DNA from: Bacteroidota bacterium
Lineage (GTDB): Bacteria; Bacteroidota; Bacteroidia; B-17B0; Aurantibacillaceae
Reading direction: 5' to 3'
DNA: 64,000 nt
Assembly: GCA_013697245.1 (NCBI GenBank)
Contig: JACCXH010000066.1
Coordinates: 47,677 to 111,676, forward strand
Shown here: one piece after another, positions 39,345 through 47,935 of the stretch
Layout of the letters: every line of letters starts with the position of its first letter
How positions within the stretch are numbered: the first letter of the stretch is position 1
Notes under the pieces: generated by a model
Told to the model about the DNA's origin: nothing
Databases searched by the model: none
Seen by the model: the letters and a program-made list of their open reading frames with translations, nothing else
Position numbers and translations under genes: made by a program

Positions 39345-40895
39345 TTATTTTGAGATAATTAATTTAGTAAAAGCTTCTTTATTATTTTGTTCTTTTATTC
39401 GTAAAAGATAAACGCCATTCTCAAGATTAAAATTAAATGTTGTCTGCCCATCGATAGGAGAACTATAAACCGTTTTTCCAAATAGGTCTTCTATGGTTAA
39501 TAAAACAAATTCGTTTTCTTTTTGTGCATTGATAGTAATTTCATTCTTACTGGGGTTTGGAAAAAAAGAAACAGTATTACTTATTTTATTTTCTTTTATA
39601 CCTAAAGGTGAATTAAATTTTACTACCCACATGTCATCACCTCCGTGGTTTCCGCTAACATCCACATCATTTGAAATAGATTCTCCACAAACGGCATAGC
39701 TTCCATCTAAAGTAGGAATAAGAGCCTTACAATCTTCATAAGCGCTACCACCAAAATCTTTTGTCCAAACTATTGTACCGGCACTATTTACTTTTACCAA
39801 CCAGTTATCATAACTGCCATTTGTAAATGTTTTATCGCCATCAATAGAGTTGGATTGCCCTGCAATTAAATAACCGCCATCGGTTGTTTGAATAACCGAA
39901 TTTGCATTATCAAATAAAGATCCGCCATAAGATTTTTTCCATTGTATTGTTCCAAGGTTATCGATCTTCACTACCCAATAATCATTGTTTCCATGATTAT
40001 CATTAATATCACCATTCGTTGAATTTGATTTTCCACAAACAATGTACCCTCCGTCTGAAGTTTGTTTAATATCCTGACCATAATCGTTGCCGCTGCCACC
40101 GTAAGATTTTTGCCATTGAATAACACCGAGGTTGCTGGTTTTTACGATCCAGTAGTCTTCCAAACCGTGATTACCGCTTACATCACCATCATTTGATTTT
40201 GATGTCCCGCAAATAATATAACCACCATCCGTTGTTTGAAGTATTTTGCCACCATAATCCAAAGAGCTTCCGCCATACGTTTTTTGCCATTGAATTACTC
40301 CCAGTGAATTTGTTTTTACGGTCCAGTAATCTCCAAGACCGTGATTATTTGTTACATCAACATTATTAGAAGTAGCATAACCACTTATAATATAACCGCC
40401 ATCGTTTGTTTGTATTATCCAGCTTCCATTATCTTCACCTGAGCCGCCATAAGATCTTTGCCATTGCATAACTCCCAAGCTGTTTGTTTTTACAATCCAG
40501 TAATCAGAATCTCCATAATTTACCGTAAGATCGATATTGTTTGAAGAAGCCTGCCCACAAAGAATATAACCGCCATCATTTGTTTTATTTACGCAATAAG
40601 CAACATCATAATCGCTTCCACCATAAGAATGCTCCCATTGAATTACACCCAAATAATTGGTCTTAACCAAAACATAATCGTCTAGTCCGTAATTTAAAGG
40701 AATATCATTTGTGTTAGAAGAAGAGCTACCGGCAAATACAAAACCGCTGTCAGCCGCTTGTACGATGGCGTAGCTATAATCGTAATAAGTTCCACCAACA
40801 GATTTTTGCCACTGAATAGCCGGTACTTGCGCAAAATAATTTTGAAAAGCTAAATGGATAAAAAAAACTAAAAATATATTTACTTTTTTTGTCAT
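39345..40895 (-). CDS. T9SS-secreted protein with seven tandem repeats
   Basis: 516 residues: signal peptide (about 1-22), seven repeats of about 56 residues (28-430), and a Por sorting domain at the end (FFPNPSKNEITIN then LENGVYLLRI). Each repeat reads roughly W-x-K-S-Y-GGS-x-x-D, then TxDGGYIxCGxSxS, then D-G-D-x-x-x-NHG-x-D-YW-x-VK. This is a delta-60-like, beta-propeller type repeat; seven copies would close one propeller. It should be exported to the surface. No enzyme motif is seen. Confidence 0.85.
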   Translation of the reverse strand: MTKKVNIFLVFFIHLAFQNYFAQVPAIQWQKSVGGTYYDYSYAIVQAADSGFVFAGSSSSNTNDIPLNYGLDDYVLVKTNYLGVIQWEHSYGGSDYDVAYCVNKTNDGGYILCGQASSNNIDLTVNYGDSDYWIVKTNSLGVMQWQRSYGGSGEDNGSWIIQTNDGGYIISGYATSNNVDVTNNHGLGDYWTVKTNSLGVIQWQKTYGGSSLDYGGKILQTTDGGYIICGTSKSNDGDVSGNHGLEDYWIVKTSNLGVIQWQKSYGGSGNDYGQDIKQTSDGGYIVCGKSNSTNGDINDNHGNNDYWVVKIDNLGTIQWKKSYGGSLFDNANSVIQTTDGGYLIAGQSNSIDGDKTFTNGSYDNWLVKVNSAGTIVWTKDFGGSAYEDCKALIPTLDGSYAVCGESISNDVDVSGNHGGDDMWVVKFNSPLGIKENKISNTVSFFPNPSKNEITINAQKENEFVLLTIEDLFGKTVYSSPIDGQTTFNFNLENGVYLLRIKEQNNKEAFTKLIISK

Positions 40896-40948
40896 TAAAT
40901 AATTCTTTATTAAAGCTAACTCAAAATTAAATAAAGTCCTAATTTAAA

Positions 40949-41740
40949 TTATGAGTTATTCACCTGCTTTTTAAGGTCTTTTACATATGCGCAAAGATGT
41001 AACAGCCGGGAACCATACCAGCTAAAGATCTCGCCGTCTACAATCACACTATTGGCATTTGGTAAAATATCCCTCAGCTCTTTTATATGCTTTACTTTAA
41101 ATGGAAAAGGTTCGCTGGATAATAAACACAAATCAGGATCGATCATTTGCAATTGTTCCTGGCTGAGTTTTGGATAGCGTTTAAGATGGCTGATCGCATT
41201 TTTTAATCCCACATAATTTAAAACATGGTCGATAAATGTATTTTTAGCTGCAAACATGTAGGGGTTGTACCAAATAAAATAAGCAGCACTTTCTCCGGCA
41301 AAAATATTTTTTACTTCCGGAAGCGATCGTTTTATTTCTTCCACAATTTTTTTTGTACTACTTTTTTTGTCGAGGATATCGCCCAGGTCATGCATCATTT
41401 TAAAAGCATCTTCAAAAGTATAAATATCGCTCATCCAAACATTAAATTCTTTTTGCAATAATTCTATATCTGCTTTTTCATTTTCCTCTTTATTGCCAAT
41501 AATAAGATCTGGTTTTAATGCGCGGATCTTATTAATGTTTAATTTTTTGGTGCCACCTACTCTTTCAGTATTCATGTACATTTTATCAGGATGAATACAA
41601 AATTTTGTTATACCAACTAATTCATCACGTAAACCTATGTCCCATAAAAATTCAGATTGAGAGGGAACAATGGAAACGATCCGTTTTGGCTTCGCAGCTA
41701 ATTTGATCACACTTCCTATTTGGTCGATATATTGGAACAT
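40949..41740 (-). CDS. BtuF-like helical-backbone metal/cobalamin receptor without signal peptide
   Basis: 263 residues from the ATG at 41740; a TTG at 41749 overlaps the -7 box and is rejected. KRIVSIVPSQSEFLWDIGL is the family opening, followed by ALKPDLIIG and the C-terminal GEIFSWYGSRLLHL. Members bind cobalamin or metal-siderophores for BtuCD-type transporters in the periplasm. Here there is no signal peptide or lipobox, so a cytoplasmic binding role is suggested. No btuC or btuD is nearby; a drug/metabolite exporter gene is divergent. Confidence 0.78.
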   Translation of the reverse strand: MFQYIDQIGSVIKLAAKPKRIVSIVPSQSEFLWDIGLRDELVGITKFCIHPDKMYMNTERVGGTKKLNINKIRALKPDLIIGNKEENEKADIELLQKEFNVWMSDIYTFEDAFKMMHDLGDILDKKSSTKKIVEEIKRSLPEVKNIFAGESAAYFIWYNPYMFAAKNTFIDHVLNYVGLKNAISHLKRYPKLSQEQLQMIDPDLCLLSSEPFPFKVKHIKELRDILPNANSVIVDGEIFSWYGSRLLHLCAYVKDLKKQVNNS

Positions 41741-41746
41741 TGCGCA

Positions 41747-41754
41747 CAAAAATA
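41747..41754 (-). promoter_or_regulatory. Promoter -7 box of the BtuF-like gene
   Basis: On the minus strand TATTTTTG, a perfect TAnnTTTG box, ends 6 nt before the ATG at 41740. Confidence 0.5.
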
Positions 41755-41787
41755 GTGTTTATTTAAAAAAGTCATGTTAACTCTTGG

Positions 41788-41795
41788 TATATTTA
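41788..41795 (+). promoter_or_regulatory. Putative promoter -7 box of the EamA gene
   Basis: TATATTTA (one mismatch at the last base) ends 7 nt before the TTG start at 41803. Confidence 0.35.
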
Positions 41796-41802
41796 CGCTG
41801 TT

Positions 41803-42696
41803 TTGACGACTGCTTTAAAAGGACATATTGCTTTATTTGCCGCACAAATTGTGTATGCCCTTAATTATTCTATTGCAAAAGGTTTAATGCCCAATTTTAT
41901 TGGTCCATTAGCTTTGGTTTTTTTAAGAATCGTTGGCGCAGGATTACTTTTTTGGATACTTTCTTTATTTGTAAAAACACAAAAGGTTGAAAGGGCCGAC
42001 ATGCTTAAAATGGTTTGGCTGGCCTTATTTGGTGTAGTAATTAACCAGGTATTCTTTATCTGGGGTTTAAGCCTTACACACCCAATCAATTCAGCCATCA
42101 TCATGGTTTCAAATCCTATAATGGTTTTTATTTTTACTTTATTTATTTTAAAAGAACGAATTACCATTTTAAAAGTAAGTGGGCTTACACTAGCAATAAT
42201 AGGGGCTTTGATACTTTTATTCTTTAAAGGTAATTTTGATTTTGGTAGCGAAACTATAACGGGCGACCTTATGACCCTTGTTAATTCTACTTCCTGGGCC
42301 ATTTTTGTAGTATTGGTAAAACCCATCATGCAAAAATACAATACGGTTACTGTTATGCGCTGGATGTTCTTATTTGGCAGCATTTACATACTTCCAATAG
42401 GTTTAAGCGATGTGTTGGCTACAAACTGGAGCTTGTTTACGCAGCACGCTATTTTTGCAACCTGTTTTGTAATAATTGCCACTACCTTTTTTGCTTATTT
42501 ATTAAATATTTATGGTTTACAATCATTAAGTCCAAGTACGGTTAGTATGTATATTTATTTGCAGCCATTTTTAGCCTCTATCTTTGCTATTATTATGGGC
42601 GAGGACAAATTAACAGCTATAAAAATATTCTCAGGAATTTTAATAATTTGCGGTCTCTACCTGGTGAACAAAAAAACTAAAAAATTAAGTTTATGA
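41803..42696 (+). CDS. EamA/DMT-family transporter
   Basis: 297 residues with ten hydrophobic segments in two EamA repeats (about 1-135 and 150-290). The start is TTG: the sequence TTALKGHIALFAAQIVYALNYS is the expected first helix, no ATG is available, and the only upstream ATG is in another frame and ends before it. DMT proteins export metabolites or amino acids across the inner membrane; the substrate is unknown. It overlaps yicC by 4 nt. Confidence 0.87.
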   Translation: MTTALKGHIALFAAQIVYALNYSIAKGLMPNFIGPLALVFLRIVGAGLLFWILSLFVKTQKVERADMLKMVWLALFGVVINQVFFIWGLSLTHPINSAIIMVSNPIMVFIFTLFILKERITILKVSGLTLAIIGALILLFFKGNFDFGSETITGDLMTLVNSTSWAIFVVLVKPIMQKYNTVTVMRWMFLFGSIYILPIGLSDVLATNWSLFTQHAIFATCFVIIATTFFAYLLNIYGLQSLSPSTVSMYIYLQPFLASIFAIIMGEDKLTAIKIFSGILIICGLYLVNKKTKKLSL

Positions 42697-43562
42697 TCAA
42701 ATCAATGACAGGCTTTGGAAAAGCCACTTTAGAATTAGAAGACAAAACCATTAACGTTGAAATTCGCTCGCTTAACAGCAAGGGAGCAGACATTAGCCTA
42801 CGCCTATCTTCAGGTTTAAGAAATTATGAGTTGGAATTACGCAACGAAATCTCTAAACAATTAGAGCGCGGTAAAATTGACCTAAGCATTTACATAGAAT
42901 CCAAAAAAGCCGAAACACCTGTTGAAATAAATATTGACCTTGCCAAGGCTTATCACGAGCAGTTAAAAAAACTGGCCAAAGAGTTGAATGAACCAATTGG
43001 CGAGGCATTAAGCCAGGTATTAAAATTTCCGGATGTTTTAAAAAATGAACGTAAAGAAACCGATGAGCACGAATGGAAACAAATTAAACAATGCGTGAAT
43101 GAAGCCATTGTTCAGTTAAATAAATTCAGAGATATGGAAGGCCTTTCGTTACAAAAAGATTTTGAAGAGCGTTTAAATAAGATCGGCTCTTGTCTTGACG
43201 AAATAAAAACCCTTGATCTTATTCGTATCAACGCAATAAAAGACAGGATAAGAAATAACATTGAAGATGTTTTAGGAAAAGGAAAAATTGACGAGAACCG
43301 TTTTGAGCAGGAACTAATTTATTACGTTGAGAAATTAGACATCAACGAAGAAAAAGTTCGTCTAAAAACACATTTGGATTATTTTATTGATACTTGTAAA
43401 GAAACTGCTCCCGGAAGAAAACTAAATTTTATTAGCCAGGAAATTGGCCGCGAGATAAACACCATAGGCTCAAAAGCAAACGATGCACAAATGCAGAAAT
43501 TAGTGGTATTAATGAAAGACGAACTGGAAAAAATTAAAGAGCAGGCGAATAACGTATTATAG
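42693..43562 (+). CDS. yicC: YicC-family endoribonuclease-like protein
   Basis: 289 residues. The N-terminus MIKSMTGFGKA and the C-terminal block GREINTIGSKANDAQMQKLVV with ELEKIKEQANNV are the two YicC signatures. E. coli YicC has been described as an endoribonuclease; this is assumed, not shown, here. In many genomes gmk follows, but here the next gene is convergent. Confidence 0.9.
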   Translation: MIKSMTGFGKATLELEDKTINVEIRSLNSKGADISLRLSSGLRNYELELRNEISKQLERGKIDLSIYIESKKAETPVEINIDLAKAYHEQLKKLAKELNEPIGEALSQVLKFPDVLKNERKETDEHEWKQIKQCVNEAIVQLNKFRDMEGLSLQKDFEERLNKIGSCLDEIKTLDLIRINAIKDRIRNNIEDVLGKGKIDENRFEQELIYYVEKLDINEEKVRLKTHLDYFIDTCKETAPGRKLNFISQEIGREINTIGSKANDAQMQKLVVLMKDELEKIKEQANNVL

Positions 43563-43574
43563 GTTTCGTAATAT

Positions 43575-43649
43575 TAGCCCCAGATGGCGCTGATTCACAC
43601 AGATTGTATTTAAATAAAAACTCTGCATTATCTGTGAAATCTGCGGCTA
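43575..43649. repeat. Degenerate palindromic repeat, CCACAGATT family
   Basis: TAGCCCCAGAT (43575-43585) and ATCTGCGGCTA (43639-43649) pair with one mismatch; inside are ACACAGATT and ATCTGTGAAATCTG. It is related to the element at 12335-12431 and again lies between convergent genes. Confidence 0.6.
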
Positions 43650-43662
43650 AACATCTTCTCTG

Positions 43663-45351
43663 TTACAATCCTATTTTCTCATCCACAATTTTTAAAATAG
43701 CAGTTTCTGTAGCAATTGTTTTTTGTTCTATTTCTTTTCCTTTTGCAAGAATATCGTGTACAAATGTTTTATCGTTATAACCACTGGCATTTATTCTTAC
43801 ATTCATAAAAGCCCCCATTACCGCCGTACGGGCGCATAAAGCACCAACACCGGCATCGCTAACTGAATTTGGATTGCCAATTTCAGCCATCGCTTTTATA
43901 ATTTCTAAACTATCACAAGATAATTGCATTACTTTAAATGGCACTTCAATGGCGAATTTCGTTGCATCCTGGATAGCATCAGTCCTTAATTTCTTTTCTT
44001 CATCGGTTGATTTTGGTAAACCAAAAGCCGTCATTATTTTATTAAAAGCAGCGGTGTCTGCATCTACCAAGCGGACTAATTCATTTTTTATTTTTTGCCC
44101 TTTTTCTGCATACGTGCTAAATTCTTCCCATTTATCGTCCCAACCTTTTTTATGCGAGCTTAAGTTTGCTACCATGGTTGCTAAAGAAATTCCTAAACTA
44201 CCAACGTAGGCAGATATAGAACCACCGCCCGGCGCAGGGCTTTCACAGGCAGTTTCATCTGCAAAAGCGGCGAGGTTCATGCTAATTAATTTTGAGTCTG
44301 CTTTGTCTTTTAATAAATATTCAATGATCCTTTCTTCCGGTTTAAATGGTGCCAACTCATCTAATCCCATTGATTTTACAGCGATCTTAATTAATTCACT
44401 TTCGCTTACACCAATAGAACGTTGTTGCTTTTTCAGAAAATAAATTCCGGCATCCAACAACGATTTTAATGGTATTAATCCTACCAACTCCGATCCTGTA
44501 ACCCTTATCCCGCGTTCTGTGGCTTTTTTGCAAACTTCATCAAATGCAATGTGCACCGGTGTAATATTTATATTGGTTAAGTTCATCGAGATCTGGCAAA
44601 CGCCGTATTCTTCAATATACCAGCCAATTGCTTTTACCGATTTTAAACTTCCAGGAACAGACTTCGGAGATCCATCTGCATTCAATACAATTTTACCGGT
44701 CAGCGAATTTCCTTCTCGTACAACCCTTCCGGCTTCTCTTACATCAAATGCAATAGAATTGGCACGGCGTGTAGAGGTAGTATTTAAATTAATATTGTAG
44801 GCCACTAAAAAATCTCTTGCCCCAATAACAGTTGCGCCGCGTAAAGCATCAAATTCTGCAGGACCAAAATCGGGTCGCCATTCCGGTAATTTTATTTTTT
44901 TGAAAAAACCTTCATACTCGCCATTCCTGATAACAGAAAGGTTGCTGCGTTTTTTATCTTTTTGTGCCTCTTCGTATAAATACACCGGCAATTTTAATTC
45001 TTCCCCTACTCTTTTTGCTAATTGTTGTGCATACCAAGCAGTTTCTTCCATGCTAATATTACTAATTGGAATTAGCGGACAAACATCTGTTGCGCCCATA
45101 CGAGGATGCTCACCTTTGTGTTTGCTCATATCAATTAACTCTCCTGCTTTTTTAATGGCAAGAAAAGCGGCTTCAATAACGTTTTTGGGATTGCCGACAA
45201 AAGTTACTACAGTTCTATTGGTTGCTTTACCCGGATCTACATTTAATAATTTTACGCCATCAACATTTTCTATCACATTAGTAATTTGTTTGATGATGTT
45301 CATATCAACACCTTCGCTAAAATTTGGTACGCATTCAATTAATTGTTCCAT
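43663..45351 (-). CDS. ftcD: Glutamate formimidoyltransferase / formimidotetrahydrofolate cyclodeaminase fusion
   Basis: 562 residues. The formiminotransferase part opens with QLIECVPNFSEG and has HPRMGATDVCPLIP (near 80-93) and TVIGARDFLVAYN (near 173); it ends near 325. A cyclodeaminase domain (about 350-560) follows with AFADETACESPAPGGGSISAYVG. The fusion matches the mammalian FTCD layout and moves the formimino group of histidine breakdown onto folate, then deaminates it. No hutH, hutU or hutI is in the window. It is a single gene. Confidence 0.95.
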   Translation of the reverse strand: MEQLIECVPNFSEGVDMNIIKQITNVIENVDGVKLLNVDPGKATNRTVVTFVGNPKNVIEAAFLAIKKAGELIDMSKHKGEHPRMGATDVCPLIPISNISMEETAWYAQQLAKRVGEELKLPVYLYEEAQKDKKRSNLSVIRNGEYEGFFKKIKLPEWRPDFGPAEFDALRGATVIGARDFLVAYNINLNTTSTRRANSIAFDVREAGRVVREGNSLTGKIVLNADGSPKSVPGSLKSVKAIGWYIEEYGVCQISMNLTNINITPVHIAFDEVCKKATERGIRVTGSELVGLIPLKSLLDAGIYFLKKQQRSIGVSESELIKIAVKSMGLDELAPFKPEERIIEYLLKDKADSKLISMNLAAFADETACESPAPGGGSISAYVGSLGISLATMVANLSSHKKGWDDKWEEFSTYAEKGQKIKNELVRLVDADTAAFNKIMTAFGLPKSTDEEKKLRTDAIQDATKFAIEVPFKVMQLSCDSLEIIKAMAEIGNPNSVSDAGVGALCARTAVMGAFMNVRINASGYNDKTFVHDILAKGKEIEQKTIATETAILKIVDEKIGL

Positions 45352-45579
45352 AATTATTATTAAAACTTGTTAAAAAATCAATGTATAAAGCTACCAAAAT
45401 TAGTAAAAACTGCAAAAGCCTAATTAATATTATTAAAAAGTAATAATTCTATGCTTTTACCTCTCTAATTTGCTAAAACAGGCAATAAACGCAACTATTC
45501 AACTATACAAGGCGCTTATCAATTAGACTGCCTGCCATCTTTAAAATAATTTTGTTCAAGCAAACTAAAAACAAAACAA

Positions 45580-46854
45580 ATGAAAAAACTAATAAAAAAA
45601 ACCGCAACACTTTGCTTGCTGGCATTTTCGTTAAGTAGTATTTCGCAAATCGCAGACAAAAAACAAAGTTTAACTATCCTGAATGTGGATGTACAAGGTT
45701 TAAATATAAGTTCATCTGCCATGGGAAGCCTGGTGCGAACTGAAATAGAAAAACTGGATACTTTTGCAGTAACAGATAAATACGATATCAATTACATTCT
45801 CGAAAAAAATCGTTTCTCATCGGTTTCTTATGCAGATACAAGCAGGATAAAAAACCGTTACAAAGTAATTCGTGTAACCGGAAATTCAAATGCCTTGTTT
45901 GATAAAAAAGATACACTTGAGTTGGTTGACAAGTACAACAGCACTTACATGGCAGAAAGGAATAAACAGTTTGTAAATAATTGCTTTGGTAAATTATGTT
46001 TGGTAGAGATCGGGGAATCTATTGGCTCCGAAAAAATGTTTAGCGGTAGTGTTGAACGTTACGGAAAAACCATTGTTGTAACCTTACGATTAATTGACGT
46101 GAAAAGTAAAAGCATTGAAAGAACTTATGTAAAAGAGTTTTTAAATCTGCCCGAAGAGATACAAGGAATTATTCATATTGCGGTAAGAGAAATGTTCAAT
46201 TACCCGAATGATAAAAATACAGTACAAAAATTAACCGAACGTTTTGAGTTTGATAATGCCATAAACAATCCTCATCAAACAAGGCTACGCCTGGACGGGC
46301 CAAGATTGGGAGCCGTTTTTTATACAGGCGAAACACAAAATCGTTTAATGGAGGGCAAATCGAGCGGTGGTTTTGATGCAGTTCCGGTTATGTTTCAATT
46401 TGGCTACCAATTCGAAAAACAATATTTAAATGAAGGTAAATTACAAGCGCTTTTTGAATTCATACCAATGGTTACAGGTGTTGACCAAGGATATTTTATT
46501 CCAAGTTTTACCATCCTGCATGGTTTACGAAGTAATGTAAACGGTTGGGAATTTGCGCTTGGGCCGACAATAAATTTTATTACTACTTCAAAAGGTTATT
46601 ACGATCAAAACAACCAGTGGCAATTAGAAAGCACCTGGGCAAAAGATCCAAACAATGCTACAACTGCAAACCCTTTTGAAATTAAACAACGTTTAGATAG
46701 CAGGGGCGATTACACACTTAATTCAGGATTTGTATTTGCATTTGGCCGTACTTTTAAATCCGGTAAATTAAATATTCCGGTAAATGTCTTTGTTATTCCA
46801 AGCAAGCATGGTGCAAGGCTTGGTATTTCGGTTGGGTTTAACGGGAAAAATTAA
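45580..46854 (+). CDS. Hypothetical protein with CsgG/LpoB-like N-terminal domain
   Basis: 424 residues with a signal peptide (about 1-23, ending SSISQ). The region 25-200 has the pattern LTILNVDVQGLNISSSAMGS, then FAVTDKYDINYILEK, then VVTLRLIDVKSKSIERTYVK, which resembles the CsgG/FlgT/LpoB alpha-beta fold of envelope proteins. From about 225 on, glycine-rich amphipathic strands suggest an outer-membrane barrel. A -7 box TAATTTTG lies at 45547-45554. The function is unknown. Its stop is 1 nt from the convergent tsaD stop. Confidence 0.6.
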   Translation: MKKLIKKTATLCLLAFSLSSISQIADKKQSLTILNVDVQGLNISSSAMGSLVRTEIEKLDTFAVTDKYDINYILEKNRFSSVSYADTSRIKNRYKVIRVTGNSNALFDKKDTLELVDKYNSTYMAERNKQFVNNCFGKLCLVEIGESIGSEKMFSGSVERYGKTIVVTLRLIDVKSKSIERTYVKEFLNLPEEIQGIIHIAVREMFNYPNDKNTVQKLTERFEFDNAINNPHQTRLRLDGPRLGAVFYTGETQNRLMEGKSSGGFDAVPVMFQFGYQFEKQYLNEGKLQALFEFIPMVTGVDQGYFIPSFTILHGLRSNVNGWEFALGPTINFITTSKGYYDQNNQWQLESTWAKDPNNATTANPFEIKQRLDSRGDYTLNSGFVFAFGRTFKSGKLNIPVNVFVIPSKHGARLGISVGFNGKN

Positions 46855-46855
46855 T

Positions 46856-47881
46856 TTACAGGCTCATTCTTGCCTGAGGAACAGAACTTAAAGAACCAAG
46901 ATCATTGTTCAATAATTTATAATAGGCCGTAATGCCTATCATTGCCGCATTATCGGTGCAATACTCAAATTTTGGAATAAAGGTTTGGATCTTTAATTCT
47001 GTTTCAAGATCTTTTACTTGTTTGCGTAACTCGCTGTTAGCCGAAACACCACCGGCAATTGCCAATTGTGTTATGCCAGTTTCTTTTAGTAAAGCTTTTA
47101 CATTTTTTAAAAGTACTTGTATCAAATGCGCCTGGTATGAAGCGCAAATATCCGCTATATTCTCTTTCACGAAATTTTCATTCTTCTGTAAATTGTTTTG
47201 AATAAAATATAAAAAAGAAGTTTTTATGCCGCTAAAACTATAATCAAAACCCGGAACATGTGAAGCAGCGAATTTAAATTTTGTACTATCCCCTTCTTTT
47301 GCCAATTTATCAATAAGTGGCCCGCCGGGGTAAGGTAAGCCTAATATTTTAGCGGCTTTATCAAAAGCCTCCCCAACGGCATCATCAATGGTAGAACCAA
47401 GGATCTCAAAATTTAAATGTTCATTAACCTTTACTAATTGGGTATGTCCGCCGCTAACGGTTAAGCATAAAAATGGAAAAGAGGGAAAATTTTGTTCGTT
47501 ATTTTCCTTTATAAAATGTGCTAAAATATGGCCCTGCATGTGATTTACCTCAATTAAAGGAATTGCTATTGCCATGGATAGTGATTTGGCAAAAGACAAG
47601 CCTACCAAAAGACTTCCCATAAGTCCCGGGCCAATGGTAACAGCTATTGCGCTTAACTGATCTATTTTTATATTTGCTTTTTTTAAAGCAGCATTTACAA
47701 CAGGTACAATGTTCTTTTGATGATCGCGGCTCGCCAGTTCGGGAACAACACCACCATATTGTTCGTGAATTTTTTGATTGGCAGTAATGTTGGCTAACAC
47801 CATATCATTATGCAAAATAGCGCAGGAAGTGTCGTCACAGCTGCTTTCTATAGCTAAAATATAGATGTTTAAATTTTGCAT
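46856..47881 (-). CDS. tsaD: tRNA N6-adenosine threonylcarbamoyltransferase
   Basis: 341 residues. ESSCDDTSCA at the start, metal ligands in NHMQGHILAHF (HxxxH near 113-117), VSGGHTQLV near 141 and AIAGGVSANSELR near 272 are diagnostic. It attaches threonylcarbamoyl to A37 of ANN-decoding tRNAs with TsaB and TsaE (not in the window). It is divergent from tamB with about 55 nt between the starts. Confidence 0.97.
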   Translation of the reverse strand: MQNLNIYILAIESSCDDTSCAILHNDMVLANITANQKIHEQYGGVVPELASRDHQKNIVPVVNAALKKANIKIDQLSAIAVTIGPGLMGSLLVGLSFAKSLSMAIAIPLIEVNHMQGHILAHFIKENNEQNFPSFPFLCLTVSGGHTQLVKVNEHLNFEILGSTIDDAVGEAFDKAAKILGLPYPGGPLIDKLAKEGDSTKFKFAASHVPGFDYSFSGIKTSFLYFIQNNLQKNENFVKENIADICASYQAHLIQVLLKNVKALLKETGITQLAIAGGVSANSELRKQVKDLETELKIQTFIPKFEYCTDNAAMIGITAYYKLLNNDLGSLSSVPQARMSL

Positions 47882-47935
47882 TTTTTTGGATATCTAAAAA
47901 CAATTTTTGGCTTATCTTTATAGCAAAGCCATAAT

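Noticed and set aside
41865..42383. 172-codon minus-strand frame within the EamA gene
   Set aside because: Antisense shadow of a hydrophobic gene; no domain.
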